Source of the DNA: Nitrosomonadales bacterium
GTDB taxonomy: Bacteria; Pseudomonadota; Gammaproteobacteria; Burkholderiales; SG8-41
Length of the DNA: 5,343 nucleotides
Direction of reading: 5' to 3'
Assembly: GCA_009885185.1 (NCBI GenBank)
Contig: VFLF01000343.1
Coordinates: forward strand, 1-5,343
The notes beneath the pieces are model-generated. The model was not told where the DNA came from. It saw only the letters and a program-made list of their open reading frames with translations, and made no database searches. This document shows, in pieces, positions 1-5,282 of this stretch; the stretch's first letter is position 1; every line of letters starts with the position of its first letter. The position numbers were made by a program, and so were the translations under genes.

Positions 1-99
1 CGCCACCCATGACAACAGCGCCGCGGCCGCCAGCAGCAGCAGCACGAACGCGCTGCCCTGGGCCAGCAACTGCCAGCGTATGTTGCGCGAGATATTCAT
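1..99 (-). CDS. GldG-family ABC transport accessory protein, N-terminal fragment (cut by window edge)
   Basis: Only the first 33 codons are visible. They read from an ATG at 97-99 and run off the left edge without a stop. The peptide starts MNISRNIRWQLLAQ and continues into a hydrophobic stretch (about residues 17-33, FVLLLLAAAALLSWVA). This is a short basic cytoplasmic tail followed by one membrane segment. Proteins of the GldG family (periplasmic-domain partner of GldA/GldF-type ABC-2 exporters) begin this way, with an RxxRW-like tail and one helix before a large soluble domain. The gene starts 15 bases after the permease stop, behind a GGGGGA ribosome-binding site at 105-110 (read on the minus strand), so it is the third gene of the operon. 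The family assignment rests mainly on gene order, since the diagnostic domain lies outside the window. Confidence 0.72.
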   Translation of the reverse strand, partial: MNISRNIRWQLLAQGSAFVLLLLAAAALLSWVA

Positions 100-114
100 G
101 GCGATCCCCCGGCG

Positions 115-885
115 CTATCCACGGAGGCGCCGCGCTTCAAGCTGACGCACGGTCAGCGCCAGAAACAGCACGGTGAGCAACAGCAGGCAGGCGATCGCGT
201 AGGTGTCGATCACACCCTTGCCCAGCGGCTCAAAGTTTTTTACCGGCGAAAACACCTGCGCGAACGTGGCGAGTACGCCCAAGCCGCGCGTTTGCAGATT
301 CTCCGCCACGTTTTCACCGACCAGCACCATGCCCAGCAGCGCGCCGAACGCGCCCAGCGCCGCGACGATGGGATGCGTGGTGAGACTGGAGACATACAGG
401 CTCACCGCCGAAAACGCCGCTGCCATCAGCGCCAACCCGAGCACGATGCTGCCGATCAGCCGGTAGTCGAGTTTCGTCGCGGCAAACAGCGACAACGGCA
501 TCACTGCGATCAGCGCGAGGATCAACAGCAACATGCCCAGTAGCGCGCAGAACTTGCCGAGCACGATATCGAGTATGGAAATCGGCGCGGAGGTGAGCAG
601 CACCATGGTTTGATTGCGGCGCTCTTCGGCGATCATGCGCATCGCCAGCAGCGGCACCGCAAACAGCAGTATTGCCGCGGCGGTGGCGAAGGTCGGCGCC
701 GCTACCAGCTCGGTGAATCCGGGCGGGCTGGGCAGGCGGATCAACTGCGGCTGCAACTGCATGAAATCGTCAAAACGCTTGAGAAAGCCGTAGCCGATGA
801 TGAGTTGCACGAACGTCAGCACCACCCACGCGATTGGCGAGGTGAACAGCGACTTTAAATCCTTGCCGGCGATAGTGAAAATCAT
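115..885 (-). CDS. ABC-2 type transporter permease (GldF-like)
   Basis: A 256-residue integral inner-membrane protein, the membrane half of an ABC-2 exporter driven by the ATPase encoded just upstream. It opens with MIFTIAGKDLKSLFTSP, the usual N-terminal amphipathic entry of this family. About six hydrophobic segments follow, near residues 18-34, 66-82, 115-136, 142-165, 172-190 and 227-246. The cytoplasmic loop carries MRMIAEERRNQTMVLLTSAP (residues 82-101), matching the 'EERR..T..LL.tsP' signature typical of GldF/NosY-like permeases. The start at 885 is preferred over a possible upstream ATG at 981: it gives the normal family length, has a GGGAGA Shine-Dalgarno at 895-900, and makes an ATGA overlap with the ATPase stop. 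The extra 32 residues of the longer frame lie inside the ATPase gene and look like shadow translation. The transported substrate cannot be read from the sequence. Confidence 0.93.
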   Translation of the reverse strand: MIFTIAGKDLKSLFTSPIAWVVLTFVQLIIGYGFLKRFDDFMQLQPQLIRLPSPPGFTELVAAPTFATAAAILLFAVPLLAMRMIAEERRNQTMVLLTSAPISILDIVLGKFCALLGMLLLILALIAVMPLSLFAATKLDYRLIGSIVLGLALMAAAFSAVSLYVSSLTTHPIVAALGAFGALLGMVLVGENVAENLQTRGLGVLATFAQVFSPVKNFEPLGKGVIDTYAIACLLLLTVLFLALTVRQLEARRLRG

Positions 886-1856
886 GACGCTTTGTCTCCC
901 GCCGGCGCATCCTTGGTGGTGAGATTGACGAACACGTCTTCCAGATTGGTTTGCGCGGGGGCAATCTGGTGCAGGCCCCATTGCCGTTCGGCGGCGAGCG
1001 CCACGATGCGCTCGGTCGGGTCCGTGCCCGCGGCGATATGCACGCGAAACAGGTGGTCGCCTGCGCTTTCCGCGCGCGTCACGTCCGGTATCCCCGCCAG
1101 TTCACTCAGCGGGGGCGGGTTATTCAGCCCGACCAGCAGCACGCGCCCGCTGTGAAACTGCTTGAGAGCGGCGATGGTGTCGCTGTAGACGAGCTTGCCG
1201 TGATGCATGATCTGCACGCGGTCGCAGATGGCTTCGACTTCCGGCAGGATGTGCGTCGACAGAATAATACTGTGCGTGCCGCCGAGTTCACGGATCAGCG
1301 CGCGGATGTCGCGTATCTGATTCGGATCGAGGCCCACGGTCGGTTCGTCGAGAATAATCACGTCGGGTTCATGCACGATGGCCTGAGCGATGCCCACGCG
1401 CTGCTGATACCCCTTGGAAAGTGTGCCGATCAGTTTGCGGCTGACATCACTCAGCCCGCAGCGCGCCTGTGCCTTGTCCACGGCGGCGCGGCGGCGTGCC
1501 GAGGGCACGCGATGCAGCCGTGCCACCAGATCGAGATACTCGCCGACCTTCATGTCGCGATACAGCGGCGGGGTTTCGGGCAAATAACCGATATGCGCCT
1601 TGGCTGCCACCGGGGCATCCAGCAGATCAATGCCGCACACGCTGATCGCGCCCGCCGTGGGCGCGAGATTGCCGGTGAGCATTTGCATCGAAGTCGTTTT
1701 GCCCGCGCCGTTGGGGCCGAGAAAGCCGAGGACTTCGCCGCGCCGTAGTTCCAGATCGATGTCGTCCACTGCTGTATGTGCGCCAAAGCGGCGCGATAGC
1801 CCGTTGGCGGATAGCGTTACCGCCGGCGTGGCCGTGGGTGCAGGGGGCGATGTCAT
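882..1856 (-). CDS. ABC transporter ATP-binding protein (GldA-like, ABC-2 exporter)
   Basis: A 324-residue cytoplasmic ATPase that powers the neighbouring permease. All ABC motifs are intact: Walker A GPNGAGKT (47-54), signature LSKGYQQRV (146-154), Walker B VIILDEPT (166-173), D-loop GLDP (175-178) and switch His202 in LSTHILPEVE. The Q-loop position reads YLPE (91-94), Glu rather than Gln, which is common in this ABC-2 subgroup. Residues from about 225 to 310 form the extra C-terminal domain typical of these exporters, ending in the familiar NLEDVFVNLT. The ATG at 1856 is the only plausible start before the core (residue 13 is GTA, and the next Met is past Walker A). It has no Shine-Dalgarno: the preceding 35 or so bases are C-rich. 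It is the first gene of the leftward operon and shares ATGA with the permease start, suggesting translational coupling. Confidence 0.95.
   Translation of the reverse strand: MTSPPAPTATPAVTLSANGLSRRFGAHTAVDDIDLELRRGEVLGFLGPNGAGKTTSMQMLTGNLAPTAGAISVCGIDLLDAPVAAKAHIGYLPETPPLYRDMKVGEYLDLVARLHRVPSARRRAAVDKAQARCGLSDVSRKLIGTLSKGYQQRVGIAQAIVHEPDVIILDEPTVGLDPNQIRDIRALIRELGGTHSIILSTHILPEVEAICDRVQIMHHGKLVYSDTIAALKQFHSGRVLLVGLNNPPPLSELAGIPDVTRAESAGDHLFRVHIAAGTDPTERIVALAAERQWGLHQIAPAQTNLEDVFVNLTTKDAPAGDKAS
895..900 (-). promoter_or_regulatory. Ribosome-binding site of the permease gene
   Basis: Read on the minus strand, GGGAGA ends nine bases before the ATG at 885. It lies inside the last codons of the ATPase gene (Ala-Gly-Asp). 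It is the main reason for choosing 885 over the ATG at 981 as the permease start. Confidence 0.65.
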
Positions 1857-1946
1857 CGATAGTGAGTGGGTGAGGCGGCGCGCTTGTGGTGAGTGCGAAA
1901 TATACCTAAACTGTGCAACTTAATGAAGTCAAACCTATCAAAATCT

Positions 1947-1962
1947 CCAAATAATCATTTGG
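1947..1962. repeat. 16-base interrupted palindrome, possible operator
   Basis: The sequence CCAAAT-AATC-ATTTGG has perfect six-base arms around a four-base centre. It sits in the AT-rich core of the divergent region. Its right arm merges into two direct copies of TTGGTT at 1959-1964 and 1969-1974, exactly ten bases apart (one helical turn). Clustered TTGG/CCAA half sites on one DNA face suit a dimeric regulator, but I recognise no known operator, and AT-rich spacers can produce such symmetry by chance. Confidence 0.35.
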
Positions 1963-2003
1963 TTATTGTTGGTTCTCGTTACTCATTCCTCGTGACGCTT
2001 GTT

Positions 2004-2015
2004 GCGGAAAGCCGC
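2004..2015 (+). promoter_or_regulatory. Shine-Dalgarno of the TPR gene within a small hairpin
   Basis: GGAAAG (2006-2011) lies seven bases before the ATG at 2019 and is the best ribosome-binding site for this gene, supporting 2019 over the ATGs at 1893 and 2043. The same bases form GCGG-AAAG-CCGC, a four-base-pair GC stem with a four-base loop that ends three bases before the start codon. The purine core is therefore partly in the stem and partly in the loop. The stem is short, so regulation through it is speculative. Confidence 0.45.
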
Positions 2016-2018
2016 TTT

Positions 2019-3767
2019 ATGACCTCACTTCAAGCAGGGCGCATGACTGCCGCGCTGTTGGTGTCCATCACGTGCCTCGCCGCCGTACCCGCGTTGGCGC
2101 AAGCGCCGGTGCAAACACTGCCGCGCACCAAGCCCTCGCCGTCCGCCAATCTGCCCAGTGTCGATCTGTCGCAGGAGTTGATGTACAAACTGATGCTCGG
2201 CGAAATCGCCTTGCAGCGCGGCCAACCGCAGGTGGCGGTGAGGACGTTTCTGGAGGTCGCACGCGAAACGCGAGACCCGCGCGTGGCGCAGCGTGCCACC
2301 GAAATGGCGTGGAACGCGCGCATGCAAAAAGAGGCATTGGAAGCCGCCAGCATCTGGCAAAAGGCCGATCCCGGATCGCAACAGGCGCGCCAGGTGATGG
2401 CGGCGTTGCTGGTCAATCAGGAGCAGTTAAGCGACGCACGGCCCCATCTCGAGCAATGGCTGGCCGCCGACAAGGCCAACATTGCGCCGAATTTTGTGCA
2501 GCTCGCGCAGTTGCTGGGACGTAACAAGGACAAGAAGGGCATACTCGATTTGCTGCGCGCGCTGGCGCGTCCGTACAACGACGTTGCCGAAGTGCGGCTG
2601 GCGGTGGCGCAGGCGGCATGGAATGCCAACGACGTCGATTTGTCGCTGGCGGAATCGCGCGCGGCGCTGACAATCAGGCCGGATTTCCAGTTGGCCGCGT
2701 TGTTCCAGGTGCAGGCGCTGCAACGCCGCGCCAATGCCGAGGCCCTGGCGTTCATGGAGGATTATCTGAAGCGCTATCCCAAGGCGAGCGACGTGCGTTT
2801 GACGTATGCGCGGCTGCTGGTCACCGAAAAACGCTTGCCCGATGCGCGCGCGCAATTCGAAATGCTGGTGGCCGAGGCGCCGAAGAATCCTGATCTGGCG
2901 ATGTCGGTGGCGCTGCTGGCGATGCAGGCCAACGATTACGATACCGCGGAAAAACATCTGAAAGGCGCGCTCGCCGCCGGACACAAGGAGCCTGATCTGA
3001 TCTGGATGTCACTGGGACAAATCGCCGAGGAACGCAAACAGTACGACGAGGCGCTCAAGTGGTACAGCGGCATCACCCCCGGCGAGCGCTTCATGAGCGC
3101 GCAGGCACGCTACGCCGGCGTACTGGTCAAGCAGGGCAAGATGACCGAGGCGCGCAAGCATTTGCAAACGGTCACGCCGCGCAACGATGCGCAGCGCCTC
3201 CAGCTGGTGCAGGCCGAAGCCGGTCTGCTGCGGGACGCGCAAGCCTATAAGGATGCCTACGATCTGCTGGGCAAAACACTGGAGGGCGCGCCGGATTCGG
3301 TGGATCTGCTCTACGACCAGGCGATGGTGGCGGAAAAACTCGACCGCATCGATGTGCTGGAGCGCAATCTGCGGCGCGTTATGGAATTGCAGCCCGATCA
3401 CGCGCACGCCTACAACGCGCTGGGTTATACGCTGGCGGATCGCAACGTGCGGCTACCGGAAGCGCGCAAGCTGATCGAAAAGGCGCTGGAACTCGCGCCG
3501 CAGGACGGCTACATCATCGACAGCCTCGGCTGGGTGCTGTTTCGCATGGGGCAAACGAGCGAGGCGGTGGTGAAGTTGCGCCGCGCCTTCGAGCTGCGGC
3601 CCGAAGCGGAAGTGGGCGCGCATCTGGGCGAAGCGCTGTGGGTGGACGGCAAGCGTGAGGAAGCGCAAAAAATCTGGGCCGACATGCTCAAGCTCAGCCC
3701 GGAGAACGATGTTCTGCAAAGCACGCTCAAGCGCCTGGCGCCTTCGTTGCTGCGCACGGCTAAATGA
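2019..3767 (+). CDS. Exported tetratricopeptide-repeat protein, LbcA-like by position and architecture
   Basis: A 582-residue protein with an N-terminal export signal. A short n-region with Arg8 leads into a hydrophobic run (TAALLVSITCLAAVPALA, 10-27), with a likely signal peptidase I cut at ALA|QA (27/28). The rest is almost wholly alpha-solenoid TPR repeats. The clearest are at about 464-497 (AYNALGYTLADR...EARKLIEKALELAP), 498-531 (IDSLGWVLFRMGQTSEAVVKL...FELRP) and 532-565 (HLGEALWVDGKREEAQKIW); more degenerate repeats cover about 55-460. The position directly before lolB-ispE matches Pseudomonas aeruginosa PA4667 (LbcA), an outer-membrane TPR lipoprotein that scaffolds the protease CtpA and its cell-wall hydrolase substrates. 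A similar envelope scaffold role is inference. Unlike a clear lipoprotein, the only Cys in the signal (Cys19) sits in SITC, a poor lipobox. The start at 2019 is chosen for its GGAAAG site and clean signal peptide; the in-frame extension to 1893 encodes AT-rich intergenic sequence. The stop overlaps the lolB start (ATGA). Confidence 0.9.
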   Translation: MTSLQAGRMTAALLVSITCLAAVPALAQAPVQTLPRTKPSPSANLPSVDLSQELMYKLMLGEIALQRGQPQVAVRTFLEVARETRDPRVAQRATEMAWNARMQKEALEAASIWQKADPGSQQARQVMAALLVNQEQLSDARPHLEQWLAADKANIAPNFVQLAQLLGRNKDKKGILDLLRALARPYNDVAEVRLAVAQAAWNANDVDLSLAESRAALTIRPDFQLAALFQVQALQRRANAEALAFMEDYLKRYPKASDVRLTYARLLVTEKRLPDARAQFEMLVAEAPKNPDLAMSVALLAMQANDYDTAEKHLKGALAAGHKEPDLIWMSLGQIAEERKQYDEALKWYSGITPGERFMSAQARYAGVLVKQGKMTEARKHLQTVTPRNDAQRLQLVQAEAGLLRDAQAYKDAYDLLGKTLEGAPDSVDLLYDQAMVAEKLDRIDVLERNLRRVMELQPDHAHAYNALGYTLADRNVRLPEARKLIEKALELAPQDGYIIDSLGWVLFRMGQTSEAVVKLRRAFELRPEAEVGAHLGEALWVDGKREEAQKIWADMLKLSPENDVLQSTLKRLAPSLLRTAK

Positions 3768-4369
3768 TTGCCGGCAGAGCGCTGGTCGCGCTCGCGCCAT
3801 TATGGCTGGCGCTGGGCGGTTGCGCGATGCTTGCGCCACGTGACGCCGGGCCGCGCGCCGAGCCGTTTGATATTTTGGGGCGCGTGCTGGTCGGCTACGA
3901 GGGCCGCTCGTTCAGTGCCAGCGTGCGCTGGCAGCACGCGGCGCCGTTCGATGAAATCTGGTTGATGACGCCGACCGGCCAAACGCTGGCGCATCTGCGT
4001 GAAGACGGCAACGGCGCCACCCTCACCGGCACCGATCAGACCCAATATCACGGCGCGCATGTGGAGGCGTTGACGCAGCAAGGGCTGGGCTGGGAGTTTC
4101 CGCTGGCGCGCCTGCAACATTGGGTGCGCTGCCATCCCGCGCCGCATCTTGCCGCCGACGTCGCGGAACGCGACGGCACGGGGCGCGTGATGCGCATGAC
4201 GCAGGAGGGCTGGCGCATTGCCTGCGAGTATTCCAGTGACGCGGAATATGGCGGCCTGCCGCGCCGCGTCGAAGTCAATAGCGCCGCGCAAAACATCCGG
4301 CTGGTGATCGACAGTTGGCGGCGCGATACGGCGACCGATGGCGGCCCGGGTGTTTCTATTACGCGGTGA
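3764..4369 (+). CDS. lolB: Outer-membrane lipoprotein receptor LolB
   Basis: LolB accepts lipoproteins from the periplasmic carrier LolA and inserts them into the inner leaflet of the outer membrane; it is itself a lipoprotein. The 201 residues (E. coli: 207) begin with a lipoprotein signal ending LALGGC, a strong lipobox with Cys20 as mature residue 1. Ala at +2 is compatible with outer-membrane sorting (no Asp retention signal). Family hallmarks follow: FDILGRVLVGYEGRSFSASVRW (35-56), the strand-loop-strand IWLMTPTGQTLAHL (65-78), the LGWEFPLARLQHWV segment (108-121) and the closing strand RLVIDSW (179-185). Two oddities are visible. The loop reads Pro-Thr-Gly (70-72), where E. coli has Pro-Leu-Gly with the functional Leu68. 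Two mature-domain cysteines (123 and 154) also occur. The gene overlaps the TPR gene by four bases and precedes ispE by 16, so the three are probably co-transcribed. Confidence 0.92.
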   Translation: MIAGRALVALAPLWLALGGCAMLAPRDAGPRAEPFDILGRVLVGYEGRSFSASVRWQHAAPFDEIWLMTPTGQTLAHLREDGNGATLTGTDQTQYHGAHVEALTQQGLGWEFPLARLQHWVRCHPAPHLAADVAERDGTGRVMRMTQEGWRIACEYSSDAEYGGLPRRVEVNSAAQNIRLVIDSWRRDTATDGGPGVSITR

Positions 4370-4372
4370 GAT

Positions 4373-4383
4373 GGGGGTGAGGG
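4373..4383 (+). promoter_or_regulatory. Ribosome-binding site of ispE
   Basis: The purine-rich tract GGGGGTGAGGG lies just before the ATG at 4386, with the G5 block eight bases upstream. It supports 4386 as the start. An in-frame ATG at 4371 would begin inside this tract with no site of its own, and one at 4338 lies within lolB. Confidence 0.6.
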
Positions 4384-4385
4384 TC

Positions 4386-5240
4386 ATGAGCGAGCCGTTT
4401 TCCGCCGCGTACCCGGCGCCGGCCAAGCTGAACCTGATGCTGCGCGTGGTGGGGCGGCGCGCCGACGGCTATCACTTGTTGCAGACGGTGTTTCGCCTGA
4501 TCGATTACGGCGATGCGCTGCGTTTCCGGGTGCGCACCGACGGCGTGATAACACGCGTCAACGAGGTACCCGGCGTGCCGGTGGCGGACGATCTTTGCGT
4601 GCGCGCGGCAACGGCGCTGCGGCAAGCCAGCGGCACGCCACTGGGCGCCGATATTCAGCTCGACAAACGCTTGCCGCTGGGCGGCGGACTGGGCGGCGGC
4701 AGCTCGGATGCGGCGACCACGTTGCTGGCGTTGAATGATCTGTGGAAAACCGCCTTCACGCGCGCGCAACTGCTTGATTTGGCGGTCAAGTTAGGAGCCG
4801 ATGTGCCGGTATTCGTGTTTGGCGAAAACGCCTTTGCAGAGGGTATCGGCGAGCAGCTCCGTGCGCTGGAGTTGCCCCCTGCGTGGTATGTGGTTTTGTG
4901 CCCGCGGGTGGCCGTGTCCACGGCGGCGGTTTTCAGTCACCCTGATTTGAAAAGGGACTCCCAAAAGGTTACAATACAAGGCTTTACTGGCGTTGGCGCT
5001 CTTAACGATTTACAGCCGCTGGTGCTCAAGCAATACCCCGAGGTTGCCCGTCATCTGGATTGGCTGTCGAGGTTTGGGCCAGGCTTAATGAGTGGTTCCG
5101 GCGCCTGTGTGTTTGCATCGTTTGGCAGTGAAAATGAAGCGCGGCAGGTGCTCGCGCAACTACCGGCGGGGCCGGCGGGCATGCAGGGTTTTGTGGCGCA
5201 GGGTCTGCAACGCCACCCGTTGCATCGCTTGGTGCAATAG
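4386..5240 (+). CDS. ispE: 4-diphosphocytidyl-2-C-methyl-D-erythritol kinase IspE
   Basis: A cytoplasmic GHMP-family kinase that phosphorylates the 2-hydroxyl of CDP-methylerythritol using ATP, the fourth step of the MEP pathway to isoprenoid precursors. At 284 residues it is close to E. coli IspE (283). Signature parts are PAPAKLNLMLRVVGRRADGYH (10-30) with catalytic Lys14; the glycine-rich ATP loop PLGGGLGGGSSDAA (97-110); LGADVPVF (136-143) with catalytic Asp139; and GHMP motif 3, LMSGSGACVFA (234-244). It ends in the usual GLQRHPLHR form. The start at 4386 aligns with known IspE N-termini. Codon use turns abruptly AT-rich at residues 188-198 (TTG AAA AGG ... ACA ATA CAA), where a sigma-70 promoter is embedded. 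It follows lolB in the same probable operon, although the two functions are unrelated; this is a conserved neighbourhood rather than a pathway cluster. Confidence 0.97.
   Translation: MSEPFSAAYPAPAKLNLMLRVVGRRADGYHLLQTVFRLIDYGDALRFRVRTDGVITRVNEVPGVPVADDLCVRAATALRQASGTPLGADIQLDKRLPLGGGLGGGSSDAATTLLALNDLWKTAFTRAQLLDLAVKLGADVPVFVFGENAFAEGIGEQLRALELPPAWYVVLCPRVAVSTAAVFSHPDLKRDSQKVTIQGFTGVGALNDLQPLVLKQYPEVARHLDWLSRFGPGLMSGSGACVFASFGSENEARQVLAQLPAGPAGMQGFVAQGLQRHPLHRLVQ
4947..4975 (+). promoter_or_regulatory. Sigma-70 type promoter inside ispE, probably for tRNA-Gln and downstream genes
   Basis: TTGAAA at 4947-4952 and TACAAT at 4970-4975 are separated by exactly 17 bases. Each hexamer matches the consensus at five of six positions. 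Transcription would start near 4981-4983 and give a leader of about 300 bases before the tRNA at 5283. The element lies in coding sequence, yet it coincides with a run of codons (AGG, CAA, ACA, ATA) rare in this GC-rich gene, suggesting selection for promoter function. There is no TG extension before the -10. It is assigned from sequence match alone. Confidence 0.6.
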
Positions 5241-5282
5241 AATAGACGTAAGTATATAAGTATTTGTTTTTATTGAATTTTT
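5241..5282 (+). other. AT-rich spacer between ispE and tRNA-Gln
   Basis: These 42 bases are strongly AT-rich. They contain two copies of AAGTAT (5250-5255 and 5258-5263) and T-runs leading up to the tRNA. No GC-rich hairpin is present, so there is no intrinsic terminator and ispE transcripts should read into the tRNA. An AU-rich single-stranded leader like this would suit endonucleolytic (RNase E-type) processing of the tRNA 5' side. A local promoter is also possible (TATATA at 5253-5258, with only a weak TTGGTG 18 bases upstream). Confidence 0.4.

Larger units (their letters stand above)
1857..2018. promoter_or_regulatory. Divergent intergenic region with promoters for both operons (putative)
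   Basis: These 162 bases separate two outward-facing operons, so both promoters should lie here. Base composition changes sharply, from GC-rich coding sequence to an AT-rich core at about 1897-1980. For the leftward operon a good -10 hexamer, TATATT, lies on the minus strand at 1899-1904. A -35 at the right distance is poor (TTCATT, 17-base spacer). For the rightward operon the best-spaced pair I find is TTGTGG (1884-1889), 17 bases, TAAACT (1907-1912), which is weak and would leave a leader of about 100 bases. The two candidate -10 boxes nearly abut, so if both are real the polymerases would compete. Exact promoters are inference; that the region is regulatory follows from the gene arrangement. 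Confidence 0.5.

Noticed and set aside
886..981. N-terminal extension of the permease from an ATG at 981
   Set aside because: It lies wholly inside the ATPase C-terminal codons; the shorter start has a ribosome site, an ATGA overlap and normal family length.
951..1748. 265-codon open frame on the plus strand opposite the ATPase gene
   Set aside because: Its translation is rich in His, Arg and Gln with no recognisable domain. It is antisense to a gene with all ABC motifs intact, a common artefact in GC-rich DNA.
1893..2018. In-frame upstream extension of the TPR protein to an ATG at 1893
   Set aside because: It adds 42 residues encoded by AT-rich intergenic sequence, lacks a ribosome site and would bury the clear signal peptide.
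2055..2075. Lipobox at Cys19 of the TPR protein
   Set aside because: SITC does not fit the usual [LVI][AST][GAS]C and the hydrophobic core continues past the Cys; not called as a lipoprotein signal, but kept as a finding.
2427..2984. 185-codon minus-strand frame opposite the TPR gene, and similar ones at 3009-3407 and 3453-3839
   Set aside because: Arg/His/Gln-rich shadow translations with no ribosome site or domain, inside a well-supported gene.
3800..4426. 208-codon minus-strand frame opposite lolB
   Set aside because: It covers lolB and the lolB-ispE junction, shows no protein-like features and is explained by GC-rich third positions of lolB.
5241..5282. Intrinsic terminator between ispE and the tRNA
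   Set aside because: There are T-runs but no GC-rich inverted repeat before them.
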